Source: a virus
Length of the DNA: 64,000 nt
Strand: one strand, 5' to 3'
Virus record (IMG/VR): IMGVR_UViG_3300046010_008569
Span: 1-64,000 of that record
Part shown: positions 47,139 through 54,523 of the stretch, in pieces
Position numbering within the stretch: position 1 is the first letter of the stretch
Layout of the letters: each line of letters begins with the position of its first letter
Made by a program: the position numbers and the translations under genes
Notes under the pieces: model-generated
Seen by the model: only the letters and a program-made list of their open reading frames with translations
What the model was told of the DNA's origin: nothing
The model's database searches: none

Positions 47139-47551
47139 TGATAGGATTTCCAATCCGGAATGAAGACAGGAATGTTAGCTGCTTCGCAGCGAGAAACGCA
47201 ATCTTTTGTTCCTGCGCCACCCGGGAAAGCAATCGCGAAGTTGGGACCGAAATCCACCATCTCTTGATTGCGCCGCGGGCCGGCGCTCTTACCATAACGA
47301 TCCCAGTCAGCCTTGAACTTCTTCACGATCATCATGTTGCGTTTAGCCCAAGCATCGGCAACCTTATCGGCGCCGGTCGGGCAGTCTCCATGAATGATCT
47401 TGATCGGCATGGGTTCTCCGCTAGCGTCGAACCCGGCAATGCCGGTGAGGATGTCGCAAATGAAATTCCGCTCCGGCTTGACCACAACGAGCTTTCCGTC
47501 GCGCATGTAGCATCCAAAGTCTCTACCGCCAGTGACCAGGCACCACGTCAT
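47081..47551 (-). CDS. SLOG-family (DUF2493-like) protein, 156 aa
   Basis: ATG 47551 lies one base after the upstream stop and is preferred to an in-frame ATG at 47617. The protein has VTGGRDF at the start, IIHGDCPTGADKVADAWAKR, and FAIAFPGGAGTKDCVSRCE, the Rossmann-like signature of SLOG/YpsA-related proteins. Such proteins are thought to bind nucleotides or nucleotide-derived ligands. In phages they are frequent but their role is unknown. Confidence 0.8.
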   Translation of the reverse strand: MTWCLVTGGRDFGCYMRDGKLVVVKPERNFICDILTGIAGFDASGEPMPIKIIHGDCPTGADKVADAWAKRNMMIVKKFKADWDRYGKSAGPRRNQEMVDFGPNFAIAFPGGAGTKDCVSRCEAANIPVFIPDWKSYQCKRPMKTSSANSIRGAEY

Positions 47552-47552
47552 T

Positions 47553-47732
47553 TCACTGACACAGCCGATCAACCCAATGACGCAAACGCGGGATGAAATC
47601 GTCGGCCATCTCGACAATAGAATGGCCAGCCTTGGCTATGCGCAAGGCCTCCTCGATGTTGTCGAGATCGACAGCGAGGTCTAGTTGCTCTTCATAAGCC
47701 AGCGGGCTGTACTGAAGCTTATCATCATACAT
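47553..47732 (-). CDS. Small acidic protein, 59 aa
   Basis: A 59-codon frame between the DnaA-like HTH gene and the SLOG gene (starts 2 nt after the stop of the former). Product MYDDKLQYSPLAYEEQLDLA with a helical remainder (IEEALRIAKAGHSIVEMADD). Tight packing supports it. Confidence 0.6.
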   Translation of the reverse strand: MYDDKLQYSPLAYEEQLDLAVDLDNIEEALRIAKAGHSIVEMADDFIPRLRHWVDRLCQ

Positions 47733-47733
47733 C

Positions 47734-48111
47734 TTAAATCCCCAATCCTAGTCTATTCATTCTTGCCAGGATGATCGCCCGAGCCGAAGCCCGGGCGTCA
47801 TCGCCATCGCAATCTGCGATACCTTTTTGCACGGTCGTCCTGGAGGTCTCAAAGAACTTGGCGATGTCCCGCTGGGACATGCCATAGCGATCATTGAGCA
47901 GCTTCCACAGCGCATCCCTGTAGGGGCGAGCCCTATCGGTACTCGCGCCATTCCGGAGGCGGTGTGGAGGCACTCCAGCAAACATTGCTATGCTCTCAAC
48001 GACCGCGTCAAGTTCGTCGTCCGTCAAGAGGGGCAGGCGCTCTGGTAATTCTGTCGTGGTGCGCTGCCTCCGATACGGTTCTAAGATCGAGCTCAGCCCA
48101 TTCTCCGTCAT
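47734..48111 (-). CDS. HTH protein (DnaA-domain-IV-like), 125 aa
   Basis: Residues 72-100 read YGMSQRDIAKFFETSRTTVQ-KGI, a helix-turn-helix reminiscent of the DnaA C-terminal DNA-binding domain or a phage regulator ('s..dIa..f..s.tTV.kgi'). The N-terminal half is polar. It could bind one of the operator or iteron sites described here. Its 5' end overlaps the HslV-like gene by 104 nt, so the true start may be later (for example the Met at residue 43). Confidence 0.7.
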   Translation of the reverse strand: MTENGLSSILEPYRRQRTTTELPERLPLLTDDELDAVVESIAMFAGVPPHRLRNGASTDRARPYRDALWKLLNDRYGMSQRDIAKFFETSRTTVQKGIADCDGDDARASARAIILARMNRLGLGI

Positions 48112-48550
48112 GATTCACTCCAACAAGGAATGCTGGCCAACCGAAAGATTTGCAGGCAATAGCAACCCCCTCCATAGCCGAGGCTCCAGCCATCATGGCG
48201 CCGATAGCGATATCAGCAGCGCCCCCCACTGCGTAGTGGTCCGCTTTGATGCGGGAGGGTTCAGGTCCTGAATAGTCACAGATCGTCCCGTCGCGCTCAA
48301 TCACGATGGCTCCTTCGACTTTATCCTCGCCAGTGAAAACTTCCGGTGCTTTGCCGCGGCGTCCTTTCTCTGCCCATTTCAAGAATAACGAACATGCACT
48401 TGCGTCGCCGGCTGCGCCTGCGATGGTCCCGTTCTTTGCTCGGACGATCTTAGCCTCTCGACCTACAATCATCCGGCCGACAAAGATGAGGTCATCTGCC
48501 CAGCACCAGCCGTCTTTGTACGCAATGATCGTCACTCGGTATTCCTCCAA
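48008..48550 (-). CDS. HslV/proteasome-like Ntn-fold protein, 180 aa
   Basis: The protein follows HslV's layout: TIIAYKDG at the start, GREAKIVRAKNGTIAGAAGD, LKWAEKG, IVIERDGTI, and ADHYAVGGAADIAIGAMMAG-ASAMEGV, where GG-x-A-D-I-A-x-GA fits the conserved helix of Ntn hydrolases. By eye, Val6 occupies the place of the catalytic Thr1, with Thr7 next, so peptidase activity is doubtful. Related phage proteins exist without known role. Spaced 2 nt from the upstream gene. Confidence 0.75.
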   Translation of the reverse strand: MEEYRVTIIAYKDGWCWADDLIFVGRMIVGREAKIVRAKNGTIAGAAGDASACSLFLKWAEKGRRGKAPEVFTGEDKVEGAIVIERDGTICDYSGPEPSRIKADHYAVGGAADIAIGAMMAGASAMEGVAIACKSFGWPAFLVGVNHDGEWAELDLRTVSEAAHHDRITRAPAPLDGRRT

Positions 48551-48552
48551 CC

Positions 48553-48816
48553 TTACAGGTCTCTGGAGCCGCGCTTTGGCTTGGTGTCGGCAGCCTTAGC
48601 CACCGCAACACCAAGGCTGGTTAGGAAACCAGCCGAAACCAAATCTCCCCATTTCCAGTACCTGCCTCCATGGTGGAGAATGATGCTCTTGGCATCGAAG
48701 ATTCCAGAGCAGCGGTATCCCCACCGATCACCGTTATCTAGGGCTGCCTTCAGGTGTCTACGAGCGTCCTCGGAGAGGTTTTCGTAGAGGGCGGCAACTG
48801 GAGGAGCTTCAGCCAC
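48553..48816 (-). CDS. Small unknown protein, 87 aa
   Basis: An 87-residue product, helical at the start (LYENLSEDARRHLKAALDNG) with a middle GIFDAKSIILHHGGRYWKWG-DLVSAG, and a basic end. Not recognised. Short spacing to both neighbours. Confidence 0.6.
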   Translation of the reverse strand: MAEAPPVAALYENLSEDARRHLKAALDNGDRWGYRCSGIFDAKSIILHHGGRYWKWGDLVSAGFLTSLGVAVAKAADTKPKRGSRDL

Positions 48817-48819
48817 GAA

Positions 48820-49056
48820 TCATTCCTTAAGGTCATACTTGACATGGGCTTGAACCGACTTGGCGCCCTGTGATATCAGGTTTGTAACCTGGATTACGTC
48901 CAGCGGTATCCGCTGGTGTTGCTCTACCCCATCGACCTTGTAGCTGATCGCCATGAAGAACCCGTCCGCGTAGGACAAGCTGGGGGAGAAGTCAGTGTCA
49001 AACGTCACCTCAGGTAGTCGAGGTGATGTAGTCTTCGATTGTAATCTGGAGACCAT
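48820..49056 (-). CDS. Small unknown protein, 78 aa
   Basis: ATG at 49056 gives a 47-nt overlap with the previous gene; an in-frame ATG at 49113 would overlap 104 nt. The product is strand-rich (VTFDTDFSPSLSYADGFFMA; YKVDGVEQHQRIPLDVIQVT) and ends in Lys/Asp/Glu. Unknown function; start uncertain. Confidence 0.5.
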   Translation of the reverse strand: MVSRLQSKTTSPRLPEVTFDTDFSPSLSYADGFFMAISYKVDGVEQHQRIPLDVIQVTNLISQGAKSVQAHVKYDLKE

Positions 49057-49213
49057 GTCCTCTCTGACCGAGGAGACGCGCGGCGATAGCAAGTATTCGT
49101 TCTTCTGGTTCATTCTCGATTAACTTTCCCCAACTTGCGTACTTCTTGCCCAGGCTGATGTTAAGCTGCGAAAGCTTCAGCTTCTCCTTCCGAAGTCTTC
49201 TTTTGATTTCCAT
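49010..49213 (-). CDS. Small basic protein, 67 aa
   Basis: ATG 49213 is preferred to 49357, which lies inside the GcrA-like gene. The product is basic at the start (MEIKRRLRKEKLKLSQLNIS) then helical (GKLIENEPEERILAIAARLL). It overlaps the GcrA-like gene by 53 nt. Unknown. Confidence 0.5.
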   Translation of the reverse strand: MEIKRRLRKEKLKLSQLNISLGKKYASWGKLIENEPEERILAIAARLLGQRGHGLQITIEDYITSTT

Positions 49214-49910
49214 GCGGAGGTCTCCGGATGATATTTTCCAGGCAGTCTTTGCACCAAGGAATGCTGGTATGAAGACCTCCAGTAACTGCTTCGCCGCAAA
49301 AAAAGAAGGGGGCATCTTCGCTGGGTGTGTAGCGACACATGCTTGGTGTGAGGTCATCGAACGCCACCCGCCCCTTGGCCAATAGCTCGGGCGTGCGTGG
49401 GGGAAGACCCTCTGGCTCTCCTGGTCCGATGCGGTTGCTACCCATGAAGCCGTAGCTCACCTTGCCGCGGCCGGAGGCGCCTCTTGGGCCATAGTTCTTG
49501 CCGGACTTGAGGGCGTCGAACTCCCTCGATATCAAACCAGACTCTCGAGCCCGGTCGATGACGCCATTGACGACCTTGCGATTGGATGGCCAGCCGGCTT
49601 TCGTGACCTCATCAGCGAGCTCTTGCTGGTTGATCTCCTGACCAGCTGCGATCTTCGCATTGATCCGGTCGATGATGAATTGATTACGCTCAGCGTTCTT
49701 TGTGTTGACGTAGCGAAAGTCCTCAAGGCCGAAACCTTCAAGCCGCATGATGCGTCGAAGCGCTTTATCAGATAAACCGACCTCAACTTCAATGTCCCAC
49801 CAGGACATCTTCTCCACATTTCTTCGGTTATTCAAGTGCACAGCAAGCTCTCGTCTTGTCATGTGCTTGAACTTGCCTTTGAGATACTGGCCCCTTACCT
49901 CACTTACCAT
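49161..49910 (-). CDS. Regulator with GcrA-like C-terminal domain, 249 aa
   Basis: The C-terminus (Leu187 to Pro231) has CRYTPSEDAPFFFCGEAVTG-G followed by IPWCKDC: Cys192, Cys205, Cys220 and Cys223 in the spacing of the GcrA family, whose members end 'CRWP.gD...F.FCG....g..PYC..H'. The first 140 residues hold two possible HTH parts (MTRRELAVHLNNRRNVEKMS; SDKALRRIMRLEGFGLED). GcrA of Alphaproteobacteria binds RNA polymerase sigma70 domain 2 and methylated GANTC promoters. A phage version could redirect host cell-cycle transcription or act on phage promoters. The long N-terminal half differs from host GcrA. Confidence 0.65.
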   Translation of the reverse strand: MVSEVRGQYLKGKFKHMTRRELAVHLNNRRNVEKMSWWDIEVEVGLSDKALRRIMRLEGFGLEDFRYVNTKNAERNQFIIDRINAKIAAGQEINQQELADEVTKAGWPSNRKVVNGVIDRARESGLISREFDALKSGKNYGPRGASGRGKVSYGFMGSNRIGPGEPEGLPPRTPELLAKGRVAFDDLTPSMCRYTPSEDAPFFFCGEAVTGGLHTSIPWCKDCLENIIRRPPHGNQKKTSEGEAEAFAA

Positions 49911-49937
49911 CCTGTAATCCTTTCGTAGGTAATAAAC

Positions 49938-50321
49938 ATGCTTATCCCAATCTCAGGCAAGCCCGGCGATCTCGACACGTCGAATATCAAGTCTGCCTCG
50001 GACGCTGATCGCGTCCTCATGTGGCTCGCTGCGGTGCTCAAAGACATGAACACCCAGGTCGAGGAGCGCGGTGGCTCCGACCAGGACTGGCTCCGTAAGA
50101 TCAGGGCAGCCCAGCGGGCAACCACAAACCTCCGTCATCGCGTCCTGGAGCTCCGTGATGGGTTCTTCGACAAGATGACTATCCATGAGGCCCTCGTCAC
50201 GGCGATGGTCTCAGTGCTCGAGCCAGAGGACCTGGCTCAGGTGTCTATCTGGATTGAAAAGAACTCCCCCCATCTGTCCGGTATCGACTTCACTTGCTTG
50301 GCCACAGATCGCCAAGGGTAG
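49938..50321 (+). CDS. Lone plus-strand gene, helical protein, 127 aa
   Basis: The only plus-strand gene I accept between 44.8 and 53.8 kb. Its product has natural composition (SASDADRVLMWLAAVLKDMN; WLRKIRAAQRATTNLRHRVL) unlike the antisense frames. It starts 27 nt from the divergent GcrA-like gene and its 3' end overlaps the HNH gene by 32 nt. No family recognised. Orientation suggests separate regulation. Confidence 0.6.
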   Translation: MLIPISGKPGDLDTSNIKSASDADRVLMWLAAVLKDMNTQVEERGGSDQDWLRKIRAAQRATTNLRHRVLELRDGFFDKMTIHEALVTAMVSVLEPEDLAQVSIWIEKNSPHLSGIDFTCLATDRQG

Positions 50322-50634
50322 GTGGTTGCCAGTGGTTTTCTTTTCGATTGACTGGCTGGCTTTCCTGCGGCTCTTCTGGGACAGAACCATCGTCCCAAAT
50401 CTCATCACCCTTCAGGCCGTTGCAGGTAAAACAGGACGGCCGAAGGTTTCTTAGTTCGTTTGATCCGCCCTTGGCTATCGGGATGTAGTGATCGACGGTG
50501 AACATATTTGCTGGCGGATTTGAGTTCATCTCGCCATTGCTGATCACTGTCTCGCACCCACACCACCAGCAGTTCTGGCCGTACCAAGTGATGACGGAGT
50601 CTCGCTGCTTCGCTCCGGTCTTACGTTTCGCCAT
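50290..50634 (-). CDS. HNH endonuclease, 114 aa
   Basis: ATG 50634 overlaps the preceding gene's end and is preferred to 50658. The product is a small HNH nuclease: CWWCGCETV (first CxxC), FTVDHYIPIAKGGSN with catalytic DH, NLRPSCFTCNGLKGD with N and second CxxC. Short phage HNH proteins of this type may be homing nucleases or may assist packaging. A GGWE-like end is absent. Confidence 0.8.
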   Translation of the reverse strand: MAKRKTGAKQRDSVITWYGQNCWWCGCETVISNGEMNSNPPANMFTVDHYIPIAKGGSNELRNLRPSCFTCNGLKGDEIWDDGSVPEEPQESQPVNRKENHWQPPTLGDLWPSK

Positions 50635-50848
50635 TTTCGTCAGCGAAGTAAGGGCCATCCTTGGCGCCGATGAATGTCATGCGCCAGCCTGCATCGACAG
50701 CGCCGTTGGCGATGTCTTGGATTAGATCGGCGGTCAGCTTCAACCAATACTCTTGATTGCGATCTTCTTCCCACTGAAGGGTCGCCTTGTGGTCTCGAAA
50801 GTGAATCCGCTTAGCCGCGGCAAGGATCACATCATCACGCCAACTCAT
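50621..50848 (-). CDS. Small acidic protein, 75 aa
   Basis: Start at 50848 because the 20 bases before it match (19/20) those before 34582. Product MSWRDDVILAAAKRIHFRDH, then YWLKLTADLIQDIANGAVDA and FIGAKDGPYFADENGET. Lies between primase-helicase and the HNH gene. Unknown. Confidence 0.65.
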   Translation of the reverse strand: MSWRDDVILAAAKRIHFRDHKATLQWEEDRNQEYWLKLTADLIQDIANGAVDAGWRMTFIGAKDGPYFADENGET

Positions 50849-50886
50849 GTTCGCTCCGCTCACATACGAAAGCCTTCGGCTTTCTT

Positions 50887-52710
50887 CTATAAATCCCGGT
50901 CATCGCTGAAGTCGTCGTCGCGATAGCGCGAACGACCGCCATTAACAACCTCAAACTCCACGACCTCAGCGCCCCTCATGTTCTTGCTGCCTGTGGCCCA
51001 AGCATCCTCATCGGGAGCGTCAAGATCATAGAAGGTTGAGCGGTCGATGTTGTAGCCTAGCTCTGCTCGGCCAATGCGCCCCAGCCAGCTGTGGCGCGTC
51101 TTCCAGTTATGGAAGGTCGAGACATTAACCTCCTTGTCCGGCCGATGCACGGTCAAGCCGAAGTCAGTCTTGGCATTGAAGGTCCCGCCGCCAGAGATGC
51201 TGGCGCCAGTGGGAACTTTATCCTCATCCATTGTCTTCGGGTGCGCCACAAAGAAGACATGGCATTCATGGTTCTTAGCCCAGTCAGTGCCGAGGGTCAG
51301 CATCTCGCTGATCTGAAGGTCCTCGCGGGCGACTTCGGCATTCTTCTGGATGTAATTGTAGGGGTCGATGACGCAGGACTTGATACCATCTCGCATGACC
51401 GCGCCGGTCATGCGCTCCAAGATGGTCTCCATTGTGTCTGGCCCGCCATCTGAAGTGATGAATGTTGCGTGCTTCTCGACAAGCTCGAACCCTTCTTCGA
51501 TCTCTCTTTCCGACATGACATTGTTCACGTCAGGATGGAAGCGTTTTTTCTGGAACTTCTCGATTAATTTTGCGACATGGACGAAGCCGGCATTCTCGCG
51601 AGACCAGATACCGAAGTTCCAGCCCTCCCGCATCGCCATGTTGATGTGGATTTGGTCGACCAGGTCCGACTTGCCATGGCCAGGGTGGCCAGTGATTGTG
51701 GTGAAGACGCCGGGAGTGATCCGGAATAGGGGATCAAGGCACATCAGCCCGGTGGAGAAGCCCTGGAGGACATCGCCGCGGCGGAAGCGCATCATGTCTT
51801 CACGGAAAGCCGAGGGCTTGGTGAGACCCGGGATTGATTCTGGTGTGGCGCCAGCAATGATGGTGCGGAGGCGGGCTTCGCCGCCGTCCATGAGGACATC
51901 GTTGGCGTCCTTGCAATCCTCCGGCCAGTGGACAGCGTAGGCTCTCCACAGGCCTACACGGCGCTTAATCTCGGACCCTACAGCCCGGCCGGGACCGTCA
52001 TTGTCAGTGGCGATGACGATTTTCTTCATCGGCTTCAGCTGCGCTGAAGCGCGAGACAGACAGGCTAGCTTAGAATCATCCGGATTGGAGCCACCAGTGC
52101 TTCCGTGCGGAAGCGATACAACATTCTTCAGGCCTGCCTGGAGGCAGGACAAGGCGTCCATCTCACCTTCTGTGATGATCATGGATGGCTCGGCCGGATC
52201 GATCATGTGGCCGAGAAAGAATGTGCCGGCGTTACCTACCCAGCTGAAGGCCTTGGTCTCAATCGACCGCAGTTTGTAGCCTGTGATCTCGCCTTTCTCG
52301 TTCTGGTAGGGAAAGCCAATGGCATCGGCGCCGCGGACGGTTCCGCGTCGCAGTCCGGCTAGATCGGCAGTCTCTCGAGAGATGCGGCGGTCTTCAAGCC
52401 AGTCATAGCAATCGCGATTCAGGGGATCGAGCGAGATGGACAATGCTGGAATCTCTTTCGGTGGAGGGGGAGGAGAGTTAATTGCTTTGGGCTTCGGTGA
52501 GAAGCCCTTGAATCCTTCTTTTCTGATGGCCCCTTTTTCATCGCAGTGCCAGCAATGGTAGGTGATTCTATCCCCGAGATCGCGAACGTTGAGCGTTCGC
52601 TCGTGCCTGTTATGGGCTTTTCTTTGAGGAGAGCAGACTAAACACTTCAGTCGATTCTCGCCGCTTCGGAGCGGCTCGTTTAGCAAGTACTGGAAATCAG
52701 CTTGAGGCAA
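50887..52710 (-). CDS. Primase-helicase, T7 gp4/Twinkle-like, 607 aa
   Basis: A complete primase-helicase: zinc-binding Cys23, Cys26, Cys53, Cys56 in the first 60 residues; TOPRIM motifs EGEMDA (181-186) and ATDNDGPG (234-241); a helicase with Walker A GHPGHGKSD (341-349), Walker B SCVIDPYNY (445-453) and FFVAHPKT (486-493). It primes and unwinds at the fork and implies a T7-like or host polymerase partner; none is seen in the window. The 5' flank is the 0.67-kb gap with hairpins and tRNA-like sequence. Confidence 0.92.
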   Translation of the reverse strand: MPQADFQYLLNEPLRSGENRLKCLVCSPQRKAHNRHERTLNVRDLGDRITYHCWHCDEKGAIRKEGFKGFSPKPKAINSPPPPPKEIPALSISLDPLNRDCYDWLEDRRISRETADLAGLRRGTVRGADAIGFPYQNEKGEITGYKLRSIETKAFSWVGNAGTFFLGHMIDPAEPSMIITEGEMDALSCLQAGLKNVVSLPHGSTGGSNPDDSKLACLSRASAQLKPMKKIVIATDNDGPGRAVGSEIKRRVGLWRAYAVHWPEDCKDANDVLMDGGEARLRTIIAGATPESIPGLTKPSAFREDMMRFRRGDVLQGFSTGLMCLDPLFRITPGVFTTITGHPGHGKSDLVDQIHINMAMREGWNFGIWSRENAGFVHVAKLIEKFQKKRFHPDVNNVMSEREIEEGFELVEKHATFITSDGGPDTMETILERMTGAVMRDGIKSCVIDPYNYIQKNAEVAREDLQISEMLTLGTDWAKNHECHVFFVAHPKTMDEDKVPTGASISGGGTFNAKTDFGLTVHRPDKEVNVSTFHNWKTRHSWLGRIGRAELGYNIDRSTFYDLDAPDEDAWATGSKNMRGAEVVEFEVVNGGRSRYRDDDFSDDRDL

Positions 52711-53146
52711 GTTTGTGACCCCGGATGTTTTGGACGCAGAGGCCCCTCCGACAGGAATATGGTCCTATCGGAGTGGCCTATTCGTTTCGTGACCCCTGGA
52801 GAGGCTATCGAGACGCTTTCACCAGCGCAGATGGGCAGGCTTGCCCATCCCAGGTAGGTCGCCCTGTACCTGCTTTGAAGCGCTGAGGCTAGCCCTTGCG
52901 GGCTCGGCGGGACATACCGGCTGTGAATACACCGACATGCTCAGTCTTATGAATTAGCGTTTGCTTTGTCGAAGATGGTTAAGGGACATTAGACCCAACC
53001 ATCACCGCCAGCCTGGATCGACGCTTCCGGCCCGGCCCTAACGGGCTCGTACCTCAAGCTCCCCAATTAGGGGCTGGTATGTTGATGCTGGGGTTGACTG
53101 ATTCCGGTGACGAGGCTATGTTGTGCCAGTTCGTCGGCCAAGAACC

Positions 53147-53183
53147 GAGGGTCGTCGCTGAGCATCAGGCAGCGGCGACCCTC
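53147..53183. other. 14-bp hairpin
   Basis: GAGGGTCGTCGCTG / CAGCGGCGACCCTC (one G-T pair), 9-nt loop. On the plus strand it is followed by AATCATTTTGG, a weak terminator tail. Could end leftward RusA transcripts or rightward antisense ones. Confidence 0.5.
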
Positions 53184-53236
53184 AATCATTTTGGGGCTTG
53201 ATGATCCCCTTACAACCCGGTACATGAAATTCAGTC

Positions 53237-53309
53237 GCGGCTAGTACTCAGCGGTAGAGCCATGGATTGTGTCCTTGAGGACGCCGGTTCGAGTCCGGCC
53301 GTCTTATCG
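53237..53309 (+). tRNA. tRNA-like sequence (His-type arms), probably degenerate or att remnant
   Basis: The D-arm (CTC-AGCGGTA-GAG) and T-arm (GCCGG-TTCGAGT-CCGGC) are canonical and stand at exact tRNA spacing. Between them GGATTGTGTCC resembles a tRNA-His (GTG) anticodon arm that has lost two loop bases. The acceptor halves (GCGGCTA and CGTCTTA) do not pair. So it is a decayed tRNA or a recombined attachment sequence, not a normal tRNA gene. Confidence 0.35.
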
Positions 53310-53315
53310 AGAAAC

Positions 53316-53367
53316 AACGGGTCATAAATGGCTCATTAAGCCACTTAACGGGTCAAATAGGTCTATT
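53316..53367 (+). repeat. Two direct repeats, 31-bp period
   Basis: AACGGGTCATAAATGGCTC at 53316 and AACGGGTCA-AATAGGTCT at 53347. The second overlaps the palindrome AAATAG-GT-CTATTT; the first precedes TGGCT-CATTA-AGCCA. Spacing is near three helical turns. Candidate protein-binding (arm-type or operator) sites. Confidence 0.5.
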
Positions 53368-53376
53368 TATGGAACG

Positions 53377-53799
53377 TTAAAAAAGTGCGCGGGATTTCTT
53401 TCTTGTCGGTGGATCAAGATCAGCATTCTCCACCAGCTTAATCTCGCACCGCGGATTATCCGGGTCTAGCCGCCAGTAGATGTGCTTCTCGCGCACCTGG
53501 CGGTCATTGAGGATGACCCCTTTGGTATCCCCATATTTCTTCTCATCGACCTGAAGCAGGTCGAGGATCAAGCTCTCGTCCAGGTCTGGCCGGCGAGAGG
53601 CGTACCAGATGATAATCTCCGCTACACAGGGTAGCTCGAGCGGCTTCTCCACAATGGGTAGCTGCTGCCTGAACACTTTCGAGTAGGAAAGCGCCTTAGC
53701 TGACTTGATTAATCGAGACGAGCCAGCTATCCGGACAGCCCTTCGGCTATTGGCCTTGCTTGCTGGTTCCCCGTAGATTGTGAAAGATACCTCACCCAT
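53377..53799 (-). CDS. rusA: RusA-like Holliday junction resolvase, 140 aa
   Basis: The pattern of RusA is clear: SFTIYGEPASKANSRRAVRI at the start, then RPDLDESLILDLLQ with the acidic active-site residues, KGVILNDRQV, and DNPRCEIKLVE at the end. Length is typical. RusA cuts four-way junctions formed by the ERF/exonuclease recombination system encoded from 55219. Its ATG overlaps that of the divergent gene at 53798 (CATG). Confidence 0.9.
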   Translation of the reverse strand: MGEVSFTIYGEPASKANSRRAVRIAGSSRLIKSAKALSYSKVFRQQLPIVEKPLELPCVAEIIIWYASRRPDLDESLILDLLQVDEKKYGDTKGVILNDRQVREKHIYWRLDPDNPRCEIKLVENADLDPPTRKKSRALF

Positions 53800-54016
53800 G
53801 CGGAATAAGTTTAAGCGCGGTGAGGAGCATTACAAGGCGCGGTTCACGGTCGAGCAGGTACTGGAGATGCGGCGCCGCAGAAAAGCCGGGGAGCGATTGA
53901 AGTCCATAGCCTATGACTTCGACACCTCTCCGCAGACAATCCAGGATATCGCGACTGGGAAGTCCTGGAAGCATGTTGGTGAGATTGTAGGGTTGAGCTA
54001 TGCATACAGGGATTAA
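53798..54016 (+). CDS. HTH DNA-binding protein of homing-nuclease type, 72 aa
   Basis: The ATG at 53798 forms CATG with the divergent rusA start; an in-frame ATG at 53780 lies inside rusA. The domain KARFTVEQVLEMRRRRKAGE-RLKSIAYDFDTSPQTIQDIA-TGKSWKHV is the HTH found behind HNH domains of homing nucleases; here it stands alone. Possibly a nuclease remnant or a regulator. Opens the rightward replication unit. Confidence 0.65.
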   Translation: MRNKFKRGEEHYKARFTVEQVLEMRRRRKAGERLKSIAYDFDTSPQTIQDIATGKSWKHVGEIVGLSYAYRD

Positions 54017-54019
54017 GCA

Positions 54020-54523
54020 ATGAGTGAAGATGATATCTTGGAATCGAACTTCCATGCCTACTGGCCTGGCATTCATGCCTCTCTGGAGCGCGAGGTTCAG
54101 CAACTAACCACCCTCATCAACAATCAGTTCGATCAGGTCCGCTATGCCGGCATTTCTGATCTTGAGCTCAGCGATGAGACCCCGTTCTCAATCGATCTCC
54201 GCGGCGTCCAGGATCGCATCCCCTACACGATCACTCTGAACCCAGGGAAGCAGTGGAACGCGATCAACGATCAGTTCTGGAACGAATCGCAGCGTCTTGT
54301 GGCTGGCATGACCAGCATTGCAGGCCGCTACCGGCTCCTGGCCGGAGCGGTTAGGCTTGACTGGGTTCGGCCGATTAAGACAACGCTTGTCCTCCCGCCG
54401 ACAACCGAGGAACTGATCAAGTTCTCAGGTCTCTCTGCCGGCTTCTACACTGGCGACATCATTGAGCATCCAGTTGCTTGGATCGGTGGTAGAGTGATCG
54501 TTGGGAAGGTACTGGTGTCCTGA
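54020..54523 (+). CDS. Unknown protein, 167 aa
   Basis: A 167-residue protein, helical at the start (IHASLEREVQQLTTLINNQF) and beta-rich later (FSIDLRGVQDRIPYTITLNP; PVAWIGGRVIVGKVLVS). Not recognised. Shares its last base with the next start. Confidence 0.65.
   Translation: MSEDDILESNFHAYWPGIHASLEREVQQLTTLINNQFDQVRYAGISDLELSDETPFSIDLRGVQDRIPYTITLNPGKQWNAINDQFWNESQRLVAGMTSIAGRYRLLAGAVRLDWVRPIKTTLVLPPTTEELIKFSGLSAGFYTGDIIEHPVAWIGGRVIVGKVLVS

Larger units (their letters stand above)
52711..53376. other. 666-bp gap with hairpins, tRNA-like sequence and direct repeats
   Basis: No convincing gene. From left: a 40-nt hairpin at 52740-52779 (AGGCC-cc-TCCGA-c-AGGA, mirrored), AGCCC-TTGC-GGGCT near 52890, GGGG/CCCC hairpins near 53065 and 53192-53208, the strong 14-bp hairpin at 53147-53183, a tRNA-like sequence (53237-53309) and two direct repeats (53316-53367). 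It lies upstream of the primase-helicase gene and downstream of RusA. Confidence 0.55.

Noticed and set aside
49904-50186. Two minus-strand frames opposite the lone plus gene
   Set aside because: Their composition is poor (Ser/Trp/Pro-rich or Pro/Cys patches) compared with the regular helical pattern of the plus-strand product.
53269-53469. A 66-codon plus-strand frame over the tRNA-like sequence
   Set aside because: It crosses the T-arm, the direct repeats and the 3' end of rusA, without ribosome site.
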